Of a stretch of DNA of 7,065 nt, positions 1 to 4,720 are shown piece by piece (position 1 is the first letter of the stretch; each line of letters opens with the position of its first letter). Position numbers and translations under genes: made by a program. Source of the stretch: Bacillota bacterium (lineage in GTDB: Bacteria > Bacillota_I > Bacilli_A > Acholeplasmatales > UBA5453). The notes beneath the pieces are model-generated. The model had not been told where the DNA came from and ran no database searches. It was given only the letters and a program-made list of their open reading frames with translations. The DNA lies in contig JAEZHT010000082.1 in NCBI GenBank assembly GCA_023436805.1, positions 1 to 7,065 on the forward strand. Reading direction: 5' to 3'.

Positions 1-30
1 TTTTTTCATTTTAAAGCTGTTTAAAACAAA

Positions 31-75
31 AAAAGGACCACATCTTCGAGTTAACGAATGATTGAAAGTCCTTTT
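31..75 (+). other. Long hairpin upstream of terminator, unidentified
   Basis: Arms AAAAGGAC (31-38) and GTCCTTTT (68-75) are perfectly complementary over 8 bp. The 29-nt loop contains a small internal stem, TTCG (46-49) with CGAA (56-59). It may be the 3' end of a structured RNA or leader that begins left of the window, or the first of two tandem terminators. Read on the minus strand, the hairpin is followed by a run of Ts, but no minus-strand gene ends here. I could not match it to a named riboswitch or RNA family. Confidence 0.35.
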
Positions 76-88
76 GTCTACAGCCTGT

Positions 89-115
89 AAGAGACCGCAA
101 GGTCTCTTTTCTTTT
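89..115 (+). terminator. Intrinsic terminator with GCAA tetraloop
   Basis: An 8-bp stem (89-96 with 101-108, core GAGACC/GGTCTC) is closed by a GCAA loop, a stable GNRA tetraloop, and followed by a T-rich tract, CTTTTCTTTT. The T-rich side lies on the plus strand, so it ends transcription coming from the left. It finishes only about 9 bases before the ATG of the ComK-like gene, so it may instead be an attenuator for that gene. Confidence 0.8.
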
Positions 116-123
116 ATAAAACT

Positions 124-540
124 ATGCTATATATCCAACAACATGCCATGGGATCTACCCTTGTTTTCGAAAAATACACCACACAATCGGAAAAACCACC
201 GATTAGTATAATTAAACTTTTATGTCAGGAATTATTGATGACTTATGAATCACGAATCTTATTAACCAAGAAGCGTTTCAAGATCCATACGATGGTGCCA
301 ATCTACATCAATCCAACGATTTTGTTGATGCCAACTGGCAGTCCAAGAAGCTATGAGACGATTTGGATCAATTACCTTAAAATCGCGTCAATTCAGAAGT
401 ATGGCGACCGCACAGTCGTCCTTTTTACCAACCTTTCAGAGATTGAAGTCGATATCTCTTACATCCGTTTCAAAGAAAAGATGAAATATTGTAAAATAAT
501 CTATGATTATATGGAGAACCATCAATCCCGGATTTTATAA
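124..540 (+). CDS. ComK-family competence transcription factor-like protein
   Basis: This 138-residue protein resembles Bacillus ComK, the master activator of competence genes, which binds AT-rich boxes. Seen: a C-x(6)-Y-x(2)-R segment (C34, Y41, R44), then the family's central core, with P59-I60, N63-P64, P70-T71, the W81-I82 pair, F101/N103, E106, the I111-S112 pair and F116. From memory these line up in order with the B. subtilis stretch that runs from KPPIMVDP through FLFPT and GWIS to LPIS. It is shorter than the roughly 190-residue Bacillus protein: about 18 N-terminal residues and much of the C-terminal tail, which is needed for activation in Bacillus, are missing. The start is uncertain. 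ATG 124 has no Shine-Dalgarno site and follows a terminator directly; ATG 148 is the alternative and also lacks one. An in-frame stop at 88-90 rules out a longer form. Family assignment is fairly good; a role in competence is inference. Confidence 0.7.
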   Translation: MLYIQQHAMGSTLVFEKYTTQSEKPPISIIKLLCQELLMTYESRILLTKKRFKIHTMVPIYINPTILLMPTGSPRSYETIWINYLKIASIQKYGDRTVVLFTNLSEIEVDISYIRFKEKMKYCKIIYDYMENHQSRIL

Positions 541-595
541 AGGATGTGATAACATTTTCATTGGATATTTTCTAGTAAAACAAGATAACTAGTGA

Positions 596-601
596 TATAA
601 T
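596..601 (+). promoter_or_regulatory. Extended -10 promoter of the pgk operon
   Basis: A perfect TATAAT is preceded by TG plus one base (593-595), the extended -10 form that tolerates a poor -35. The hexamer at the expected -35 position (573-578, TAGTAA) is weak. Transcription would start near 608, giving a leader of about 36 nt. A CTAGT repeat (572-576 and 589-593) flanks the spacer. Confidence 0.7.
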
Positions 602-633
602 ATTGTCGATTGATTACCATAACATTATTTTAC

Positions 634-638
634 GGAGG
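634..638 (+). promoter_or_regulatory. Ribosome binding site of pgk
   Basis: GGAGG lies 5 bases before ATG 644. It is a strong site and fixes the pgk start. Confidence 0.85.
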
Positions 639-643
639 ATACT

Positions 644-1837
644 ATGGGAAAAAAGACGGTTAGAGATATCAACGTCTCTGGAAAGAAAGTATTGATTCGT
701 GTCGATTTTAACGTGCCTATGCAAGACGGTAAAATCACAGACGAAAATCGTATCGTGGAAGCATTGCCTACCATCAAATACGTATTAGAAAAAGGCGGAA
801 GAGCGATTTTATTCTCTCACCTTGGCAGAGTTAAAACCGCTGAAGACAAGAAGGATGCTACTTTAGCACCTGTCGCACAACGTTTATCTGAATTATTGGG
901 TAAGCATGTACATTTCGTCCCTGAAACCAGAGGTGCGGCATTAGAAGCTGCCATCAATGGTTTGAAAGATGGCGAAATCTTGATGTTTGAAAACACACGT
1001 TTCGAAGACATCGAAGGCAATAAAGAATCTAAAAACAATGCGGATTTAGGCAAATACTGGGCATCGTTAGGCGATGTATTCGTCAATGACGCATTCGGTA
1101 CCGCTCACAGAGCACACGCTTCAAACGCAGGGATCGCTGCAAATATCCAAGAAACCGTTGCAGGTTTCTTGTTAGAAAAAGAAATTGAATTCATCGGCGG
1201 TGCCGTATCCAATCCAAAACGTCCTTTTGTCGCAATATTGGGTGGTGCCAAAGTTTCTGATAAGATTGAAGTCATCTCCAACCTACTCAAAGTGGCTGAC
1301 AAAGTCATCATCGGTGGCGGTATGGCTTATACCTTCTTAAAAGCACAAGGCTATGAAGTCGGTACATCGATTTGTGAATTAGAAAAAGTAGAATTGGCGA
1401 AATCATTATTAGATCAAGCACAAGGCAAGATTGTCTTACCAATCGACTTCGCATTTACTGAAAAGTTTGAAAATGAACCTGCGAAACACGTAGGTCCAAT
1501 TACCGATATTAAACCAAACGAAATGTCATTAGACATCGGACCTAAATCCATTGAACTATTCGCATCCGTATTAGCAACCGCTAAGACCGTTGTATGGAAT
1601 GGACCGATGGGTGTATTTGAAATGTCCAATTACGCTAAAGGCACCATCGGTGTCTGTGAAGCAATTTCTAAGTTAACGAACGCAATTACCATCGTGGGTG
1701 GTGGTGACTCCGCTGCAGCAGCCATTCAATTTGGTTACGCATCTAAGTTCACACACATCTCTACAGGTGGCGGCGCATCCTTGGAATACTTAGAAGGTAA
1801 GTTATTACCAGGCGTCGAAATTGTTGCTAACAAATAA
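644..1837 (+). CDS. pgk: Phosphoglycerate kinase
   Basis: Cytosolic glycolytic enzyme that transfers phosphate from 1,3-bisphosphoglycerate to ADP, making ATP and 3-phosphoglycerate. At 397 residues it has the normal bacterial length. Visible signatures in order: the substrate-binding RVDFNVP segment (residues 19-25), the SHLGR motif (58-62), ENTRF (116-120), the FVNDAFGTAHRAHAS stretch (146-160), LGGAKVSDKI (199-208), WNGPMGVFE (318-326), the nucleotide-binding GGGDS loop (352-356) and STGGGASLEYLEG (373-385). All expected motifs are intact. It is the first gene of a four-gene operon with its own promoter and a strong Shine-Dalgarno site. Its TAA stop (1835-1837) is separated by one base from the ATG of the next gene. 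The glyceraldehyde-3-phosphate dehydrogenase gene, often next to pgk, is not in the window. Confidence 0.98.
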   Translation: MGKKTVRDINVSGKKVLIRVDFNVPMQDGKITDENRIVEALPTIKYVLEKGGRAILFSHLGRVKTAEDKKDATLAPVAQRLSELLGKHVHFVPETRGAALEAAINGLKDGEILMFENTRFEDIEGNKESKNNADLGKYWASLGDVFVNDAFGTAHRAHASNAGIAANIQETVAGFLLEKEIEFIGGAVSNPKRPFVAILGGAKVSDKIEVISNLLKVADKVIIGGGMAYTFLKAQGYEVGTSICELEKVELAKSLLDQAQGKIVLPIDFAFTEKFENEPAKHVGPITDIKPNEMSLDIGPKSIELFASVLATAKTVVWNGPMGVFEMSNYAKGTIGVCEAISKLTNAITIVGGGDSAAAAIQFGYASKFTHISTGGGASLEYLEGKLLPGVEIVANK

Positions 1838-1838
1838 G

Positions 1839-2378
1839 ATGGACATCGGTAGTAAAATTCGAGAATTACGTCTCGAAAATGGTTTGACGCAAGAAGAACT
1901 GGCAAATAGACTAGAGTTATCCAAAGGCTATATTTCACAGTTAGAACACAATTTGGCGTCCCCATCCATGAATACGTTGTTTTCAATATTAGAAGTATTA
2001 GGTACCGACATCTCTGACTTTTTCAGCAATCAAATCGAAGAACAAGTGGTCTTTAAAAAGAGCGATTTCTTCGAAAAAGAAAGCCCTGAAATGAAGCATA
2101 ACGTTAGTTGGATCGTACCGAATGCGTTAAAATATGAAATGGAGCCAATCCTCATTGAGCTCCTACCCAATGGGAAGTCATTTATGGATGATCCTCATGC
2201 AGGGGAAGAATTTGGTTATGTCCTTGAGGGTGAAGTTACATTGGTACTGAATAAGAAGAAACACGTGGTTAAAACCGGTGAAACCTTCTATTACACCGCC
2301 AATAAAGAACACTACCTCATGAATCATACAAATAAAAAGGCGAAAGTACTATGGATTAGTACACCGCCAATGTTTTAG
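1839..2378 (+). CDS. XRE-family transcriptional regulator with cupin sensor domain
   Basis: A 179-residue predicted DNA-binding regulator of the common two-domain layout. Residues about 4-61 form an XRE helix-turn-helix (IGSKIRELR, then LTQEELANRLELSKGYISQLE, a typical recognition region). Residues about 100-175 form a cupin barrel with the HAGEEFGYVLEGE motif (H120, E123/E124) and a second motif, GETFYYTANKEH (H158), which supply likely metal or ligand contacts. Family members often sense small metabolites; the ligand here is unknown. The start at ATG 1839 is chosen because the helix-turn-helix begins right after it. TTG 1821 would only add residues overlapping pgk. No Shine-Dalgarno site precedes it, and the ATG follows the pgk stop by one base, so translation is probably by coupling to pgk. 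A role in controlling this glycolytic operon is inference from position. Confidence 0.92.
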   Translation: MDIGSKIRELRLENGLTQEELANRLELSKGYISQLEHNLASPSMNTLFSILEVLGTDISDFFSNQIEEQVVFKKSDFFEKESPEMKHNVSWIVPNALKYEMEPILIELLPNGKSFMDDPHAGEEFGYVLEGEVTLVLNKKKHVVKTGETFYYTANKEHYLMNHTNKKAKVLWISTPPMF

Positions 2379-2385
2379 AAAGGTG
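2379..2385 (+). promoter_or_regulatory. Ribosome binding site that sets the HPr start
   Basis: AAAGGTG directly follows the regulator's TAG stop and sits 6 bases before ATG 2392. It supports that ATG over the in-frame GTG at 2383, which lies inside the site. Confidence 0.75.
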
Positions 2386-2391
2386 ATATAT

Positions 2392-2637
2392 ATGGAAAAA
2401 GAAGTCATTGTAAAAAGCACGACTGGATTACACGCAAGTCTTGCAGTGAAAATCGTTCAAGCCGCTTCAAAATATGCTGTGAATATCGAATTGCACTACA
2501 AGGATAAAGTGGTTGACCTTAAATCCATCCTAGGATTGATGTCCTTAGCGATTCCTCAAGGTCAAAACGTGCGCATTGTCGCATCCGGCAAAAACGCTGA
2601 AGAAGCCATTAACGAAATCGCAGCCATTTTAGTCTAA
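2392..2637 (+). CDS. HPr-family phosphocarrier protein with atypical active site
   Basis: This 81-residue protein has the size and fold signature of HPr, the small phosphocarrier of the PEP:sugar phosphotransferase system and, in Gram-positives, of catabolite control. Seen: T11-G12-L13-H14, where H14 equals the His15 phosphorylated by enzyme I, and the block around LKSILGLMSL, where S45 equals the Ser46 phosphorylated by HPr kinase. The odd point is H14-A-S-L-A where the family has H-A-R-P-A: the Arg17 that stabilises phosphohistidine and the following Pro are Ser16 and Leu17. Crh, a Bacillus relative, instead loses the His and keeps Arg-Pro. The gene sits in a glycolytic operon without ptsI or any EII gene nearby. 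A regulatory role through Ser phosphorylation is plausible but inferred. The family call is firm; the symbol ptsH is withheld because of the altered site. Confidence 0.9.
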   Translation: MEKEVIVKSTTGLHASLAVKIVQAASKYAVNIELHYKDKVVDLKSILGLMSLAIPQGQNVRIVASGKNAEEAINEIAAILV

Positions 2638-2647
2638 GGAGATTCAT

Positions 2648-3412
2648 ATGAATAAATTACGTAGACCTGTGATTGCAGGTAACTGGAAAATGTATAAGAC
2701 CAGAGATGAAGCACTTCAATTCATCTATGCGGTCAATCAAGAAGTACCCAACAGAGAATTGGTTGAATCGGTGGTTTGTGCCAACGATGTGTTTCTAAGA
2801 GATTTGGTTAAAAGACAAGGTGAAAACATCAAGATTGGTGCACAAAACATGCACTACGCTGAAAATGGTGCATTCACAGGTGAAACCTCACCACTCATGC
2901 TTGAAACCACAGGTGTGGAATATGTCATCATCGGTCACAGTGAACGTCGTGCGATGTTCAATGAAACCGATGAAACTGTCAACCTAAAAGTCCATGCAGC
3001 CATCAAACACGAACTTACCCCAATCATTTGTGTGGGCGAATCTTTAGAAATTAGAGAAGCCGGCACAACAGATGCGGTGGTTAAGAACCAAGTGGTGAAA
3101 GCATACCTCAACATCGACCGTCATCAAGCACTTAAAACCATCATCGCTTATGAACCGATTTGGGCGATTGGAACAGGTAAAACAGCGACACCAGAACAAG
3201 CCGAAGAAACCATCAAAAACATCCGTGAAGTGTTAAAAGACATTTATGGCGAAGATGTTTCGAATCGTGTGAGAATTCTTTATGGGGGTTCTGTCAACAC
3301 CAAAAATGTGGACAGCTTACTCGCTCAAGAAAACATCGATGGGGCGTTGGTTGGTGGTGCATCTCTCGATGCAGCAAGCTACTTAACCCTCGTCAACGCA
3401 GCGAAAAAATAA
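2648..3412 (+). CDS. tpiA: Triosephosphate isomerase
   Basis: Cytosolic glycolytic enzyme interconverting dihydroxyacetone phosphate and glyceraldehyde 3-phosphate. At 254 residues it has the usual length, and all catalytic elements are present: N12 and K14 in AGNWKMYK, H97 in the IIGHSERR signature, E169 as general base in AYEPIWAIGTGK with the flexible loop 6 that follows, and the phosphate-binding LYGGSVN (211-217) and GALVGGASL segments. An AAGGAG Shine-Dalgarno site (2636-2641) overlapping the HPr stop lies 6 bases before ATG 2648. It is the last gene of the operon and is followed at once by a strong terminator. Confidence 0.98.
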   Translation: MNKLRRPVIAGNWKMYKTRDEALQFIYAVNQEVPNRELVESVVCANDVFLRDLVKRQGENIKIGAQNMHYAENGAFTGETSPLMLETTGVEYVIIGHSERRAMFNETDETVNLKVHAAIKHELTPIICVGESLEIREAGTTDAVVKNQVVKAYLNIDRHQALKTIIAYEPIWAIGTGKTATPEQAEETIKNIREVLKDIYGEDVSNRVRILYGGSVNTKNVDSLLAQENIDGALVGGASLDAASYLTLVNAAKK

Positions 3413-3421
3413 ATCGAAATC

Positions 3422-3459
3422 AAACGCTTATTTCAAAAGAAATGGGCGTTTTATTTTTT
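3422..3459 (+). terminator. Intrinsic terminator of the pgk-tpiA operon
   Basis: A 13-bp stem (3422-3434 with 3439-3451, two G-U wobbles, AAAA loop) leads into a T-rich tail. It begins 9 bases after the tpiA stop. Confidence 0.9.
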
Positions 3460-3462
3460 CAA

Positions 3463-3490
3463 TTGATTAAGTTTTAAAAGCGCGTATAAT
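3463..3490 (+). promoter_or_regulatory. Promoter of the permease gene
   Basis: TTGATT (3463-3468), a 16-bp spacer and a perfect TATAAT (3485-3490) form a good housekeeping promoter. The start would lie near 3497, with a leader of about 36 nt. The -10 box lies in the left half of an imperfect palindrome (3476-3510). Confidence 0.8.
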
Positions 3491-3510
3491 AAGTGTGGAT
3501 ACACGCTTTT
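3476..3510. repeat. Imperfect 35-bp palindrome over the permease promoter
   Basis: Left arm 3476-3487 (AAAAGCGCGTAT) and right arm 3499-3510 (ATACACGCTTTT) are complementary at 11 of 12 positions around an 11-bp centre. It covers the -10 box and the likely start site, a place where a repressor operator would act. Because the right arm is T-rich it could also fold as a back-up terminator in read-through RNA from tpiA. Confidence 0.6.
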
Positions 3511-3520
3511 TGTTTGGTTA

Positions 3521-3526
3521 GAGGGG
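3521..3526 (+). promoter_or_regulatory. Ribosome binding site supporting a GTG start
   Basis: GAGGGG lies 6 bases before GTG 3533. No ATG is available nearby in frame, so it supports the GTG start of the permease gene. Confidence 0.7.
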
Positions 3527-3532
3527 TTATTT

Positions 3533-4651
3533 GTGAAAGCCATTTTAAAATATATATATAAAGATAAAGTCTTCTTTATCGCCTTGATTGCAGCCTTAAT
3601 TTCTGTATTATTTGTGCCAATCAACCCAGGATACATCGACTACATCAACGTAGAAGTTTTGGTCGTGATGTTTTCTTTGATGATTTCAGTGGCTGGCATG
3701 ACCGACCAAAACTTCTTCACGATGATTGCGGTTAAGATGGTTAAACACCTGAAAGACATGCGCACGATCGCTTTAGTCATCGTGATGGCGTCATTTTTCC
3801 TAGGGATGCTGGTTACTAATGACGCGGTATTACTCACGTTAGTACCATTCATGTTATTTGTTACTGGTAAGATTGGTCGTACGAAAGAATCGATTATCAT
3901 CGTCATCTTGATGACTTTAGCCGCCAATTTGGGTTCAGCCTTGACACCGATGGGTGACCCACAAAACATCTATTTATATACCAATTATGATCTACCGTTT
4001 TGGGACTTCATGAGGAGTACAGCAGTCATCACGATCACTGGATTTATCTTATTATTGATCTCGATTTGGTTCATCTTTAAACAAGACTTGGTCAAACCCA
4101 TCGTCGAAGATGTGAAAATTAAAGACCATCGAATCTATATTTATTTTGTTACTTTCTTCATCGCGATATTTACTGTTTTAGGCCTCATTGAAGCCCAAAT
4201 TTCGATTGTCATCGTTTTATTACTCTCGATTATTTTTGGTCGTCACCTCTTTAAAAAAGTCGACTATCATTTATTGCTCACGTTCTTTATGTTTTTCATA
4301 TTTACCGGCAACATCGGACAGATGGATGCGATCAAACAATTTTTTGAATCGATATTGAATAACGAACACAGTGTCTTCTTTACAGGCATCATCACCAGTC
4401 AATTCATTTCTAATGTTCCGGCGGCGGTGCTATTATCCACCTTTACCCCAACCGAATTTATGCTCAACCTTTTACAAGGGGTGAACATCGGTGCCATGGG
4501 TACGTTGATTGGTTCATTAGCGAGTTTGATTACCTTTAAATTTGTCACCAGATTATACCCTGAACGCTTCAAAGAATACCTCATCAAATATACCATCATA
4601 TGCATCATTTACATGGTTGTCATCATTGGTGTGGTCTATATCCTAAAGTGA
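3533..4651 (+). CDS. ArsB/NhaD/SLC13-type (IT superfamily) membrane permease
   Basis: A 372-residue polytopic inner-membrane protein with roughly 10 hydrophobic segments and a Lys-rich N-terminus that should face the cytoplasm. Two inverted-repeat halves carry the superfamily's paired re-entrant motifs. The first half has TNDAVLLTLVPF (95-106) and NLGSALTPMGDPQNIYLY (132-149). The second half has SQFISNVPAAVLLSTF (289-304) and NIGAMGTLIGSLASLI (318-333). The N96-D97, GDPQN (141-145) and SNVPA (293-297) positions are typical. Relatives move citrate or dicarboxylates, arsenite, or exchange Na+ and H+. The sequence alone does not fix the substrate, and no arsR or citrate genes lie nearby. It begins with GTG, is transcribed alone, and ends with a TGA stop, which shows that the standard code is used. 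Confidence 0.85.
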   Translation: MKAILKYIYKDKVFFIALIAALISVLFVPINPGYIDYINVEVLVVMFSLMISVAGMTDQNFFTMIAVKMVKHLKDMRTIALVIVMASFFLGMLVTNDAVLLTLVPFMLFVTGKIGRTKESIIIVILMTLAANLGSALTPMGDPQNIYLYTNYDLPFWDFMRSTAVITITGFILLLISIWFIFKQDLVKPIVEDVKIKDHRIYIYFVTFFIAIFTVLGLIEAQISIVIVLLLSIIFGRHLFKKVDYHLLLTFFMFFIFTGNIGQMDAIKQFFESILNNEHSVFFTGIITSQFISNVPAAVLLSTFTPTEFMLNLLQGVNIGAMGTLIGSLASLITFKFVTRLYPERFKEYLIKYTIICIIYMVVIIGVVYILK

Positions 4652-4678
4652 AATCACCTGAATTAGGTGATTTTTTTT
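4651..4678 (+). terminator. Intrinsic terminator of the permease gene
   Basis: A perfect 9-bp stem (AAATCACCT 4651-4659 with AGGTGATTT 4665-4673, 5-nt loop) runs into eight Ts. Its first base is the last base of the TGA stop codon. Confidence 0.92.
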
Positions 4679-4688
4679 CAAAAATATA

Positions 4689-4697
4689 TGTTACAAT
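4689..4697 (+). promoter_or_regulatory. Extended -10 promoter of the M48 peptidase gene
   Basis: TGT followed by TACAAT (4692-4697) makes an extended -10. The -35 region falls in the T-run of the preceding terminator and has no good match. Transcription would start near 4704, leaving a short leader of about 17 nt. A GGAGG ribosome binding site (4710-4714) sits 6 bases before ATG 4721. Confidence 0.55.
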
Positions 4698-4720
4698 TGA
4701 ACCATATTCGGAGGTAAGTT

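Noticed and set aside
541..643. A cre (CcpA) site or structured leader before pgk
   Set aside because: By eye I found no convincing cre consensus and no stable hairpin in the short leader; only the weak CTAGT repeat remains.
817..1086. Minus-strand open frames inside pgk (also 1105-1311, 1414-1629 and 1735-1986)
   Set aside because: They overlap the well-supported pgk gene (the last also the start of the regulator gene), have no ribosome binding sites and no recognisable domain; they are shadows.
1821..1838. TTG start for the XRE-cupin regulator
   Set aside because: It only adds six residues overlapping the end of pgk; ATG 1839 begins just before the helix-turn-helix and fits stop-start coupling.
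2383..2391. GTG start for the HPr gene
   Set aside because: The GTG lies within the ribosome binding site for ATG 2392, and HPr proteins normally begin just a few residues before the first strand.
3451..3969. Minus-strand open frames over the permease start (3451-3636 and 3640-3969)
   Set aside because: They are antisense to a clear membrane protein, and the first also runs through the terminator and promoter region.
4649..4651. TGA read as tryptophan, as in mycoplasmas
   Set aside because: TGA ends the permease exactly at its expected C-terminus and overlaps its terminator; tryptophans in the window's genes are TGG.
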